64,000 nt of DNA from Streptomyces sp. R28 (GTDB lineage: Bacteria; Actinomycetota; Actinomycetes; Streptomycetales; Streptomycetaceae), in NCBI RefSeq assembly GCF_041052385.1, contig NZ_CP163439.1, positions 4,949,001-5,013,000 on the forward strand, given 5' to 3'. Below, piece by piece: positions 38,731 through 47,228 of the stretch (position 1 is its first letter; each line of letters opens with the position of its first letter). The translations under genes were made by a program, and so were the position numbers. A model generated the notes under the pieces. It was not told the origin of the DNA. It did no database searches and worked only from the letters and a program-made list of their open reading frames with translations.

Positions 38731-39570
38731 TTACTTGTTGGCGCCGAGCTCGATCGGCACGCCGACGAGGGAGCCGTACTCGGTCCAGGAGCCGTCGTAG
38801 TTCTTGACGTTCTCCACGCCGAGCAGCTCGTGCAGGACGAACCAGGTCAGCGCGGAGCGCTCACCGATACGGCAGTAGGCGATGGTGTCCTTCGCCAGGT
38901 CGACCTGCTCCTCGGCGTAGAGCTCCTTGAGCTCCTCGTCCGACTTGAAGGTGCCGTCGTCGTTGGCGTTCTTCGACCACGGGATGTTGCGCGCGGACGG
39001 GACGTGACCCGGACGCTGCGACTGCTCCTGCGGCAGGTGCGCGGGGGCGAGCAACTTGCCGGAGAACTCGTCGGGCGACCGGACGTCGACCAGGTTCTGC
39101 GAGCCGATCGCGGCGACGACGTCGTCACGGAAGGCGCGGATGGACTTGTCCTGCGGCTTGGCCTGGTAGGAGGTCTCGGGGCGCTCGGGCACCTCCTCGA
39201 CCAGCTCGCGGGCGTCCAGCTCCCACTTCTTGCGGCCGCCGTCGAGGAGCTTGACGTTCTCGTGGCCGTAGAGCTTGAAGTACCAGTAGGCGTAGGACGC
39301 GAACCAGTTGTTGTTGCCGCCGTAGAGGATCACCAGGGTGTCGTTGGCGATGCCCTTGGCCGACAGGAGCTTCTCGAAGCCCTCCTGGTCGACGAAGTCG
39401 CGGCGGACCGGGTCCTGCAGGTCCTTGGTCCAGTCGATGCGGATCGCGCCTCGGATGTGGTTCTTCTCGTAGGCGGACGTGTCTTCGTCCACCTCCACGA
39501 TCGCGATGCTGGGGTTGTCCAGGTTCTCCTGGACCCAGTCGGCGTCGACGAGGACGTCGCTGCGGCTCAT
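38731..39570 (-). CDS. sseA: Thiosulfate sulfurtransferase (two-domain rhodanese)
   Basis: A 279-residue protein. The first domain (DVLVDADWVQENL ... NHIRGAIRIDW ... VILYGGNNNWFASYAYWYFK) has an inactive loop without Cys. The second has the active-site loop TIAYCRIGERSALTWFVL (C-R-x-G-E-R-S), as in mycobacterial CysA/SseA. It transfers sulfane sulfur to a thiol or cyanide acceptor in the cytoplasm. A cysteine-containing leader peptide is encoded upstream, suggesting control by cysteine supply. DUF1416 follows in the operon. Confidence 0.95.
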   Translation of the reverse strand: MSRSDVLVDADWVQENLDNPSIAIVEVDEDTSAYEKNHIRGAIRIDWTKDLQDPVRRDFVDQEGFEKLLSAKGIANDTLVILYGGNNNWFASYAYWYFKLYGHENVKLLDGGRKKWELDARELVEEVPERPETSYQAKPQDKSIRAFRDDVVAAIGSQNLVDVRSPDEFSGKLLAPAHLPQEQSQRPGHVPSARNIPWSKNANDDGTFKSDEELKELYAEEQVDLAKDTIAYCRIGERSALTWFVLHELLGVENVKNYDGSWTEYGSLVGVPIELGANK

Positions 39571-39697
39571 GCTCTTCTCTCCTCCGGGGCAGTTGCGGCG
39601 GGGCGTGCGAGTGCGAGGGGGTGCGCGCGCTCGTGCCGAGACGGCGCACCTGTGCCCTGGTCAGGGCGCGGGGAAACGCAGAAGTCGGAGCTTCCGC

Positions 39698-39778
39698 TCA
39701 GAAGGGGCGACAGAGCATGGCGGCAACGCGGCACAGGTCTACTGCCCGCCGCTTCGTGAGATCCGCCTGTCGCTTCAT
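39698..39778 (-). CDS. Putative cysteine-responsive leader peptide (26 aa) of sseA
   Basis: ATG 39778 follows GAGG and opens MKRQADLTKRRAVDLCRVAA, then MLCRPF and TGA. The pattern VDLCRV..MLCRP matches the short leader peptides found upstream of sulfur and cysteine genes in Streptomyces, where ribosome stalling at Cys codons controls read-through. Two Cys codons are at positions 16 and 23. Between its stop and sseA (127 bp), GCCCT-GGTC-AGGGC (39654-39667) and GC-rich inverted sequences could form alternative hairpins. I did not work out the competing structure. Confidence 0.72.
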   Translation of the reverse strand: MKRQADLTKRRAVDLCRVAAMLCRPF

Positions 39779-39993
39779 GGCCTCGATCGTAGGGACGGAC
39801 AGGCGGGCGTGTCACCGGTGTGTCGCATGCTGAGACGAGAATGTCCGGGATTCGGGATCGAGTCTTCCCCCGAGGGCGCCCTCGCGCGGCTCCCGGGCCG
39901 ATGTATCGGCGGTCACATCTACGGTGCGGACGACACCGTCTCACCAGCCGGACACCCGGGTTCGAGCACCGGGTGTCGGGGTGCTGCGTCGCG

Positions 39994-40058
39994 GTACCGC
40001 GTCGAGGTACCGCGTCGAGGTACCGCGTCGAGGTACCGCGTCGAGGTACCGCGTTCGG
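39994..40058 (+). repeat. 13-bp tandem repeat, five units
   Basis: GTACCGCGTCGAG repeated exactly at 39994, 40007, 40020 and 40033, with a diverged fifth unit at 40046-40058. It ends 9 bp before the DUF2993 stop codon, in the 288-bp gap upstream of the sseA leader. Confidence 0.95.
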
Positions 40059-40066
40059 TGGCCGTA

Positions 40067-40804
40067 CTACCCGGCCAGGCGGACGTTCGAACCCTGCACC
40101 GTGATCTCGACGCCGTTCTTCGCCGCCTGGACCTTGTCGAGCTGGATGCCGCCGGGGAGGCCGTCGATCTTCTGCTCGAAGTCGGTGATCGCGCGGGCGC
40201 GCTCCTCGGCGATGTCGGCGCCGCCGAAGTTCGGCAGGTTGTCGGCGTGCACCTTCACGGTGTCGCCCTGGGTGGTGACCGAGCTCAGGACGTAGACCGG
40301 CTCGGGCAGCTTGGTGCCGAGGACGGTGGCCTCGACGGCGACCTTGATCTTGCCGTTGCCGCCGTCGGAGAGGCCGATGACGGCGGCGGTGACACCGGGG
40401 GCGACCTGGGTGGGCTCGGACTTGGCGGTCTTCAGCAGCTCGGCGTAGGTGATGGACGCGGTGCCGGTGGCGGTGCTCGCGGTGGCGGAGCTGTAGTCGC
40501 CGGAGAAGTCGACGCCCTTCATGTTCGCCGTGAGGTCGTCGATGCGGATCGTCTTGCCGTCGGTGCCGGTGGCGGCCTCGTAGTCCTTGATACCGACCTC
40601 GACGTCGTCCAGCGTGCCGCTGGCGACCTGGGTCAGGAAGGGGAAGCCCTTGATGGACACGTCCGGGGCCGCGTCGAGGTTCTCGGTGGTCTGGAGCTTG
40701 CCGGCTGCCTCGTCCTCGGCGAACCCGACGGCGAGCCGGTCGGCCAGCACGAAGAGGCCGCCGAGTATCACGACGACTATCAGCAGTATCCGCAGGGCTC
40801 GCAT
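40067..40804 (-). CDS. DUF2993 (LmeA-like) membrane-anchored protein
   Basis: A 245-residue protein. One N-terminal membrane helix (LRILLIVVVILGGLFVLAD) is followed by VSIKGFPFLTQVASGTLDDV, split here at FPFLTQ, the DUF2993 core motif GFPFLTQ, and repeated beta-strand segments. Mycobacterial LmeA (lipomannan elongation) belongs to this family, so an envelope lipid role is possible. ATG 40804 is chosen over an upstream start because MRALRILL opens the helix. A second, longer DUF2993 protein is encoded at 56481. Confidence 0.85.
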   Translation of the reverse strand: MRALRILLIVVVILGGLFVLADRLAVGFAEDEAAGKLQTTENLDAAPDVSIKGFPFLTQVASGTLDDVEVGIKDYEAATGTDGKTIRIDDLTANMKGVDFSGDYSSATASTATGTASITYAELLKTAKSEPTQVAPGVTAAVIGLSDGGNGKIKVAVEATVLGTKLPEPVYVLSSVTTQGDTVKVHADNLPNFGGADIAEERARAITDFEQKIDGLPGGIQLDKVQAAKNGVEITVQGSNVRLAG

Positions 40805-40987
40805 GACGTGGTGTTCCCCCACCTCAAAGGTCATCAACGACGACGGTCACCGACGACCGGGCGGCCGTCAGCGCGAGCGTAACTCCGCGGAAGGCCTGAC
40901 CCGGCGATTTGTCGATCACCTGTGACAGGGGAGACGGACCGAGGTGGCCGTCACCGGAGTCGGATGGCTTTCTCGAACGGCCCCGGC

Positions 40988-42340
40988 TCAGACCAGGGCC
41001 CGCCCCAGCAGGTACACCGCCGGTGCCGCGGCCGCCAACGGCAGGGCGACGCCCGCCGTGAAGTGCACGAACCTGGACGGATAGTCGTAGCTGGCAACGC
41101 GGTGGCCGATCAGCGCGCACACCGCCGCACCCGCACCGAGCAGCGCCCCGCCCGTACCCACCCCCGTCATCGCACCGACCACAACCCCTGCCCCGGCCGC
41201 CGCGAGCAACGAGACGACCACGGAAACCGGCGTCGGCAACGGCAGCGCCCGCGCCAGGACCGCGACCGCGACCGACACCGCGCCCACCGTCACCGCGTCC
41301 GCCTCCGCCGCGAGGTACCCGGCCGCAACGATCGACAGCGCCGCCGAGGCGACCGTCGCCATCAGCCCGTACATCCGCTCGTCCGGGTCGGCATGCGAAC
41401 GGAGCTGCAGGACCAGGGACAGCAGCACCCAGACCCCCAGCGTGCCGAGGATCGCCGCCGGCGCACGGCCGGATGCCAGCAGCGCCACGTCTGCCGTCAC
41501 CGCGCCCGCGAAGGCCAGCGCGATGCCCTGCCGGGCCGGCCACATGCCGTTCAGCCGGAACCAGCCCGCCGCCGTCACCGCCTGAAGAGCGACGAGGGGC
41601 ACGAGCAGGGCGTACGACCCGATCGCCGCCGTGGCCGAGAGGAGCAGCCCCAGCAGCGCCGTGAGCGCGGCCGGCTGAATCCCCGGCTCGATGATCGGGG
41701 AACGCCCCTCCAGCCGGGCCCGCTGGGCGTCGGTGATACGGGCGTTGCCGGCGAGGGTCGCGGGGCCGTAGTCGGCGCCGTCGTCGCCTGCCTGGGCGGC
41801 CTGTGCGGCCTCAGCATCCGCGTCGGGCTCGGGAGCCTGAGGGCGCGTCCGGTTCTGCGACTGCGCGGGCGACTGGAACTGGGCCTGAGCGTGAGGGTGG
41901 GGTTGCGCGTGGGGCTGGGGCTGGGCGTGGCCATGCGTCTGGGCATGGGCGTGGGTCTGGCCCTGCGACTGCGGCCGCATCCGCCCCTGCCCCTGCTGAG
42001 CGTGAGGCTGCCCCTGACCGTGAGGCTGCTGCTGCCGGCCCTGGCCCTGCGGCCCGCCGTTCCAGCCCCCGGCCTGGTACCCGGACGGGTCCCCGCCCCG
42101 GTACTCCGAAGCACCCGACCCCTGCGACGGCAGATACGACGTCTCCGCCGCCGAGGCCGGCGCGACCGGCGGCTGCACCTGCGTCTCCCAGGTCTGCCCC
42201 TGCCACTGCTGCGTGTACTGCTGGGCCGCCTGCGGATCGTCGTGCGCCTGCTGCCCGGGCCATCCCTGCGGCGCGGGCTGCTGTGCGGGCTGCTGATACG
42301 GGTCGTACCCGTCGTACCCCTGATACGGCTGGTCGGTCAT
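40988..42340 (-). CDS. Multi-span membrane protein with a long Gln/His/Pro-rich tail
   Basis: A 450-residue protein. Residues 1-200 are low-complexity: Tyr/Gln/Pro repeats at the start (DPYQQPAQQPAPQ) and alternating Gln/His/Ala/Pro later (HAHAQTHGHAQPQPHAQPHP). Residues ~215-450 contain about eight hydrophobic helices (TALLGLLLSATAAIGSYALL; GIALAFAGAVTADVALLAS; SVVVSLLAAAGAGVVVGAMT). AGGAGG precedes ATG 42340. It starts 2 bp after the stop of the MoaD-like gene. Function unknown; the His-rich stretch could bind metal. Confidence 0.8.
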   Translation of the reverse strand: MTDQPYQGYDGYDPYQQPAQQPAPQGWPGQQAHDDPQAAQQYTQQWQGQTWETQVQPPVAPASAAETSYLPSQGSGASEYRGGDPSGYQAGGWNGGPQGQGRQQQPHGQGQPHAQQGQGRMRPQSQGQTHAHAQTHGHAQPQPHAQPHPHAQAQFQSPAQSQNRTRPQAPEPDADAEAAQAAQAGDDGADYGPATLAGNARITDAQRARLEGRSPIIEPGIQPAALTALLGLLLSATAAIGSYALLVPLVALQAVTAAGWFRLNGMWPARQGIALAFAGAVTADVALLASGRAPAAILGTLGVWVLLSLVLQLRSHADPDERMYGLMATVASAALSIVAAGYLAAEADAVTVGAVSVAVAVLARALPLPTPVSVVVSLLAAAGAGVVVGAMTGVGTGGALLGAGAAVCALIGHRVASYDYPSRFVHFTAGVALPLAAAAPAVYLLGRALV

Positions 42341-42342
42341 CG

Positions 42343-42597
42343 TCACCCTCCTGCGAACGGCGGGAGCACCTCGACCGTGCCGCCGTCGGCCAGCCGTACC
42401 GTCTCATGTTCGCGGGTGCCCACGGGGTCACCGTCGACGAGGAACGAGCATCGCTGCAGGACGCGCACGAGTTCACCGGGGTGTCGCTCGCGGGCGGCGT
42501 CGAGCGCCTCGGCGAGCGTGGCCGCGTCGAACGGCTCCTCGGCGATCCCGGCCGCGGCCTTCGCGGCGGCCCAGTAGCGCACCGTGACCTTTGGCAT
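42343..42597 (-). CDS. MoaD/ThiS-family ubiquitin-like sulfur carrier
   Basis: An 84-residue protein with the beta-grasp fold: KVTVRYWAAAKAAAGI at the start, ADGGTVEVLPPFAGG at the end with the required terminal Gly-Gly and the PPFAGG motif. The di-Gly is adenylated and thiocarboxylated in this family to donate sulfur (molybdopterin, thiamine or other). No partner enzyme is adjacent, so the pathway cannot be named. The start is ATG 42597. Confidence 0.9.
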   Translation of the reverse strand: MPKVTVRYWAAAKAAAGIAEEPFDAATLAEALDAARERHPGELVRVLQRCSFLVDGDPVGTREHETVRLADGGTVEVLPPFAGG

Positions 42598-42634
42598 CCG
42601 GTTCCTCAATCAATCGGCTGTGTACCCCGTCAGG

Positions 42635-43525
42635 CTAGCCCGCCCGGCCGACAGCCCAGTCCCCGATCCGGCCCAGCAGCTCGTCGGCAGCCGCGTGCTC
42701 GGCGTGCCCCATCCCCGGCTCCAGCCAGAGTTCGCCATGGTCACCGGCGGCCGCGGCCAGCATGCGGGGGTGGTCGAGGGGGAAGTAGCCGTCCCGGTCG
42801 CCGTGCACGATCAGCAACGGAGTGGGCGCGATGAGCGCCGCCGCCTCGACCGGCGACATCGGTACCGGATCCCACTCGCGGTGGTGGATGCGGGTACGGA
42901 ATCCGTAGCGGCCCACCAGGCGCCCCTCGGGCCGGGTCACCAGCCAGTGGAGCTTGCGCATGGGCGCGGTACCCCGGTAGTACCAGCGCGCGGGCGCACT
43001 CACCGACACCACCGCGTCCGTACGCGCCCCACCGTCCCCGGTCGCGCCCCCGCCTGCTCCTCCGGCCCCGCCCTGCTCCCCGTACAGCGCCGCATGCCGC
43101 AACACCACCGAGCCCCCCATGGAGAAGCCGACGGTCGCCACGCGCGCGTGCCCGAGTTCACGGGCCCACCGCACCGCGGCCGCCAGGTCGAGCACCTCGC
43201 GGTCGCCGACCGTCGAACGGCCGCCCGATGCTCCGTGGCCCCGGAAGGAGAAGGTGACGACGGCCCCGTGCCTTGTGAAGGCCTCCGCCACCCGTCGCAC
43301 GTGCGGCTTGTCCACGTCGCCGGTGAAGCCGTGGGCCACGACGAACGCCAGATCACCGGCAGATGGACGGGAGGCGTCGTATACGACCGCACCCGGGTCG
43401 TATACGGAATCGATCGTCACGCCGTCGTCGGTGTGCAGAAACGTCCGCAAAGGTGTAGGTCTGGTTGTCTCAGAGTGCGGACGAACCGTCGATCGTGCCA
43501 CATGACCTGCCGGACCGTTGCTCAT
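42635..43525 (-). CDS. Alpha/beta-hydrolase
   Basis: A 296-residue protein. The nucleophile elbow is VGFSMGGSVVLRHA (Ser in GFSMGG), the oxyanion region is FVVAHGFTGDVDKPHVRR and FSFRGHGASGG, the acid is in LIVHGDRDGYFP, and the catalytic His is in EPGMGHAEHAA. It has no signal peptide. The first ~25 residues are not conserved, so the start may lie further in. It is divergent from glnR with a 180-bp control region. The substrate is unknown. Confidence 0.88.
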   Translation of the reverse strand: MSNGPAGHVARSTVRPHSETTRPTPLRTFLHTDDGVTIDSVYDPGAVVYDASRPSAGDLAFVVAHGFTGDVDKPHVRRVAEAFTRHGAVVTFSFRGHGASGGRSTVGDREVLDLAAAVRWARELGHARVATVGFSMGGSVVLRHAALYGEQGGAGGAGGGATGDGGARTDAVVSVSAPARWYYRGTAPMRKLHWLVTRPEGRLVGRYGFRTRIHHREWDPVPMSPVEAAALIAPTPLLIVHGDRDGYFPLDHPRMLAAAAGDHGELWLEPGMGHAEHAAADELLGRIGDWAVGRAG

Positions 43526-43705
43526 GTGGGCTATTCTGCTGGGCAGAGGACTCGGGCAGCGTAGCCCCCGGGTCCTTTTGTGCTTTCGGAAGCGTTGTAT
43601 ACGAAGCGGGAAACCTCAGGTGACCGCAGGTGTACGGGGCCCCGGGATCGCAGAGCTGTTCCGTACCGCACACGTCCTCGCAGGGACCGAGGAGGAACCA
43701 GACGT

Positions 43706-44485
43706 ATGAGTTCTCTGCTGCTCCTGACCAACGCCCTCCAGCCGTCGACGGAGGTGCTCCCCGCCCTTGGCCTGCTGCTGCACAACGTGCGCGTGGCTCC
43801 GGCGGAAGGCCCCGCCCTCGTCGACACCCCGGGTGCCGATGCCATCCTCATCGACGGCCGGCGTGACCTGCCTCAGGTCCGCAGCCTCTGCCAGCTGCTG
43901 CGCTCGACCGGGCCCGGCTGTCCGCTCATCCTCGTCGTGACCGAGGGCGGCCTCGCCGCCGTCACCGCCGACTGGGGCATCGACGACGTCCTGCTGGACA
44001 CCGCCGGACCCGCCGAGGTCGAGGCGCGGCTGCGGCTCGCCATGGGCCGCCAGCAGATCGTCAACGACGACTCCCCCATGGAGATCCGCAACGGCGATCT
44101 GTCGGTCGACGAGGCCACGTACAGCGCCAAGCTCAAGGGCCGGGTCCTCGACCTCACCTTCAAGGAGTTCGAGCTCCTGAAGTACCTCGCCCAGCACCCG
44201 GGCCGCGTCTTCACGCGCGCGCAGCTACTCCAAGAGGTCTGGGGCTACGACTACTTCGGTGGCACCCGGACCGTCGACGTCCACGTACGACGACTGCGCG
44301 CCAAGCTCGGCCCCGAGCACGAGTCGCTCATCGGGACCGTCCGGAACGTCGGTTATCGATTCGTTACCCCCGAGAAGATCGACCGCGCCTCCGAGGAAGC
44401 CAAGGCCAAGGCTGACCGGGCAAATTCGGAGGATGCGGACGAGACGGCCGCTCTGGAAGACGCCGAAGTGCGGGCCGAGGCATAG
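43706..44485 (+). CDS. glnR: Nitrogen-metabolism regulator GlnR
   Basis: A 259-residue OmpR-type regulator. GGAGGA precedes ATG 43706. The receiver (residues 1-120) is atypical: the usual acidic pair is missing and the Asp in ADAILIDGRRDL is not phosphorylated in known GlnR. The winged helix at ~140-225 reads LDLTFKEFELLKYLAQHPGR, then GTRTVDVHVRRLRAKLGPEH and VRNVGYRFVTPEK. It binds gTnAc-n6-GaAAc sites and controls glutamine synthetase, ammonium uptake and other nitrogen genes. The Ala/Glu/Lys-rich tail (30 residues) is variable. Confidence 0.95.
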   Translation: MSSLLLLTNALQPSTEVLPALGLLLHNVRVAPAEGPALVDTPGADAILIDGRRDLPQVRSLCQLLRSTGPGCPLILVVTEGGLAAVTADWGIDDVLLDTAGPAEVEARLRLAMGRQQIVNDDSPMEIRNGDLSVDEATYSAKLKGRVLDLTFKEFELLKYLAQHPGRVFTRAQLLQEVWGYDYFGGTRTVDVHVRRLRAKLGPEHESLIGTVRNVGYRFVTPEKIDRASEEAKAKADRANSEDADETAALEDAEVRAEA

Positions 44486-44612
44486 AAAGGCTCAGCGGAC
44501 GCTCGGGCGGGGCGTCGTCGGCGTTGCTTTCGCACAGCCCGGTGACAGCCGGGCGACAGGGAAGCTCCTTCACGCCCTGCCCAGAGCGGGTCCATCCGCG
44601 TAGACTCCGCGC

Positions 44613-45635
44613 GTGGCCAAGGTGACTCGCGATGATGTGGCTCGGCTGGCAGGGACCTCCACTGCCGTCGTCAGTTATGTCATCAACAACGGACCCCGGC
44701 CGGTCGCCCCGGCCACGCGCGAGCGTGTACTCGCCGCTATCAAGGAACTGGGCTACCGCCCCGACCGGGTCGCGCAGGCGATGGCCTCGCGGCGCACCGA
44801 TCTCATAGGCCTGATCGTCCCGGACGCGCGCCAGCCCTTCTTCGGGGAGATGGCGCACGCGGTCGAGTGGGCCGCCGCCGAGCGCGGGAAGATGGTCCTC
44901 GTCGGCAACTCCGACTACGTCGGCGAGCGCGAGGTCCACTACCTGCGGGCGTTCCTGGGAATGCGCGTCTCGGGGCTCATCCTGGTCTCGCACGCTCTGA
45001 ACGACCTGGCCGCCGCCGAGATCGAGGCCTGGGACGCCCGCGTCGTCCTCCTCCACGAGCGGCCGGAGGCCATCGATGACGTCGCCGTCGTCACCGACGA
45101 CCTGGGCGGCGCCCAGCTCGCCGTACGCCACCTGCTGGAGCACGGCTACGAGTACGTCGCCTGTGTGGGCGGCACCGCCGAGACCCCGGCGGTCGGCGAC
45201 CCGGTCTCCGACCACGTCGAGGGCTGGCGGCGCGCGATGGCCGAGGCCCGGATCCCGACCGAGGGCCGCCTCTTCGAGGCGCCGTACAACCGCTACGACG
45301 CGTATCGCATAGCGCTCGACATCCTGTCCGGGCCCGAGCGCCCGCCGGCGATCTTCTGCTCCACCGACGACCAGGCCATCGGCGTGCTGCGCGCGGCGCG
45401 GGAGCTGCGGCTCGATGTGCCGGGGCAGTTGGCGGTCGCCGGGTTCGACGACATCAAGGAAGCGGCGCTGACGGATCCGCCGCTGACGACGGTCGCGTCC
45501 GACCGGTCGGCGATGGCGCGGGCCGCGGTGGATCTTGTGCTGGATGACGGACTGCGGGTCGCGGGATCTCGGCGGGAACGGTTGAAGGTGTTCCCGTCGC
45601 GCTTGGTGGTACGGCGGTCCTGCGGCTGCAAGTGA
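44613..45635 (+). CDS. LacI-family transcriptional regulator
   Basis: A 340-residue protein. The HTH is at the start (TRDDVARLAGTSTAVVSYVINNGPRPV) with the hinge helix YRPDRVAQAMAS. The periplasmic-binding-like domain reads LIGLIVPDARQPFFGEMAHA and ends LTTVASDRSAMARAAVDLVL. It ends with a Cys-rich tail RRSCGCK. The GTG at 44613 lacks a ribosome binding site; TAGACT at 44601-44606 is six bases upstream, so the transcript is likely leaderless. The target is probably sugar-related, but no sugar gene is adjacent. Confidence 0.9.
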   Translation: MAKVTRDDVARLAGTSTAVVSYVINNGPRPVAPATRERVLAAIKELGYRPDRVAQAMASRRTDLIGLIVPDARQPFFGEMAHAVEWAAAERGKMVLVGNSDYVGEREVHYLRAFLGMRVSGLILVSHALNDLAAAEIEAWDARVVLLHERPEAIDDVAVVTDDLGGAQLAVRHLLEHGYEYVACVGGTAETPAVGDPVSDHVEGWRRAMAEARIPTEGRLFEAPYNRYDAYRIALDILSGPERPPAIFCSTDDQAIGVLRAARELRLDVPGQLAVAGFDDIKEAALTDPPLTTVASDRSAMARAAVDLVLDDGLRVAGSRRERLKVFPSRLVVRRSCGCK

Positions 45636-45777
45636 GGGCCGGCGAGCTTTTATGAAGCCCGTCTGAGAAGCCTCGCCAAGCCGCGAGAACGGTCTTTACA
45701 TCGGGCATACGACCTTCTGCCGGGCTTCTCAGGGAGCACTCAGGAAGCTCTCATGGTCGGGCGACAAGCTCATTGTC

Positions 45778-46887
45778 ATGACCGAGAGCTTCCGCCGCGA
45801 CGGCGAGTACGAGCAGTACACGAACCCCTACCAGGGCGCCCAGCAGCACGCCTCCTCCCCCGTGAACCCGGAGTGGCCGCCCCCGCCGGCGTACCGGCCG
45901 GCGACGCACGAGCCGACCACGCAGGTGGCCGGTTCCGGGGGCGGCACGGGCGGCGAAGCCCCCACCGCTCTCCTCACCGAGCCCGTCACCCAGCCGCCGA
46001 AGGCACGACGCCGCCCCCGCGGCCCGGTCGCCCTCCTCGCCGCCGTGGCGATCGTCGCCGCGGCGATCGGCGGCGGTACGGCGTACGGGATACAGGAGCT
46101 GACCGGCAACGACACCGTCGCCGCCTCCAGCTCCACCAGCACCAACGTCGTCCCCTCCAGCCAGAAGGGCACGGTCTCCGGGGTCGCCAAGGCGGTCAGC
46201 CCCAGCATCGTCGAGATCAACGCGGCCTCGAACGCCGGATCCTCCACCGGCTCGGGCGTGATCATCACGAGTGACGGCGAGATCGTCACCAACAACCACG
46301 TCGTCTCCGGCGCCTCGTCGATCAAGGTGAGGACCAGCGACGGCAAGGAGTACACCGCCGAGGTCGTCGGCACCGACAGCAGCAAGGACCTCGCGCTGAT
46401 CAAGCTGCAGAACGCCTCCGGGCTGACGGTGGCCACCCTCGGCGACTCCTCCGGCGTCCAGGTCGGCGACCAGGTCGTGGCGATCGGCTCCCCCGAGGGC
46501 CTGACCGGCACGGTCACCAGCGGCATCGTGTCCGCGCTCAACCGGGACGTGACCGTCTCGACGGACGAGAGCCAGGGCCAGCAGCAACAGCAGCAGGGCG
46601 GCGGCGGGTGGCCGTTCGAGTTCGGCGGTCAGCAGTTCAACGGCGACACCGGTTCGTCGACGACGACGTACAAGGCGCTCCAGACGGACGCGTCCCTGAA
46701 CCCCGGCAACTCCGGCGGCGCGCTGATCGACATGAACGGCAACATCATCGGCATCAACTCCGCGATGTACTCGGCCGCCGGCTCCAGCTCCTCCTCCAAC
46801 GCCGGCAGCGTCGGCCTCGGGTTCGCCATCCCGATCAACACCGTCAAGTCCGACCTGGCGAAGCTGCGGTCGGGTTCGCAGAGCTAG
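45778..46887 (+). CDS. Membrane-anchored HtrA-like serine protease without PDZ domain
   Basis: A 369-residue protein. A long cytoplasmic Pro/Gly-rich start (residues 1-80) precedes one membrane helix (GPVALLAAVAIVAAAIGGGTAYG). The trypsin-like domain has His in IVTNNHVVSG, Asp in SKDLALIKL and Ser in LNPGNSGGALID. The protein ends right after the protease domain, so the PDZ of typical HtrA is missing. A Gln/Gly-rich insert (GQQQQQQGGGG) lies between two strands. A two-component pair follows 342 bp downstream and probably links it to envelope stress. Confidence 0.92.
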   Translation: MTESFRRDGEYEQYTNPYQGAQQHASSPVNPEWPPPPAYRPATHEPTTQVAGSGGGTGGEAPTALLTEPVTQPPKARRRPRGPVALLAAVAIVAAAIGGGTAYGIQELTGNDTVAASSSTSTNVVPSSQKGTVSGVAKAVSPSIVEINAASNAGSSTGSGVIITSDGEIVTNNHVVSGASSIKVRTSDGKEYTAEVVGTDSSKDLALIKLQNASGLTVATLGDSSGVQVGDQVVAIGSPEGLTGTVTSGIVSALNRDVTVSTDESQGQQQQQQGGGGWPFEFGGQQFNGDTGSSTTTYKALQTDASLNPGNSGGALIDMNGNIIGINSAMYSAAGSSSSSNAGSVGLGFAIPINTVKSDLAKLRSGSQS

Positions 46888-46920
46888 CCGACTCGCCTCG
46901 CAGAGCTGAAGGAGTACGTC

Positions 46921-47115
46921 ATGATCAAGCAGGTTGAGCACACGGCCACCGGCACCGGTGCGGCCGACATCGCCCTGGCCCTGGAGTTCGCCGGCGCCCT
47001 GCACGCGCCGACGGCCCCGTCCCGGGCCCCGGAGCTGGCGACCGCCGGCCTCGGCGCGGGCCGCAGGGCCGCCGCCCCGGCCCGCAGCAGCCGCCGCCGT
47101 GCCGTACGGGGCTGA
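46921..47115 (+). CDS. Small hypothetical protein (64 aa)
   Basis: AAGGAG precedes ATG 46921 at normal spacing, 33 bp after the protease stop, and codon use is Streptomyces-like. The product MIKQVEHTATGTGAADIALA continues with an Ala/Pro-rich middle and an Arg-rich end (RSSRRRAVRG). No family is recognised. It may be a real small gene of the protease operon or a chance frame. Confidence 0.45.
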   Translation: MIKQVEHTATGTGAADIALALEFAGALHAPTAPSRAPELATAGLGAGRRAAAPARSSRRRAVRG

Positions 47116-47228
47116 CCAGGCCGCGAGGCCGAAAACCGAGAAGACCGAGAAAACCGAGAAGCATGCGAGGCTGAAGGCGTTCAGCAGCTCAGCCCCCTGT
47201 CCCCACCACACCCGAGGATCCCGAGCCC

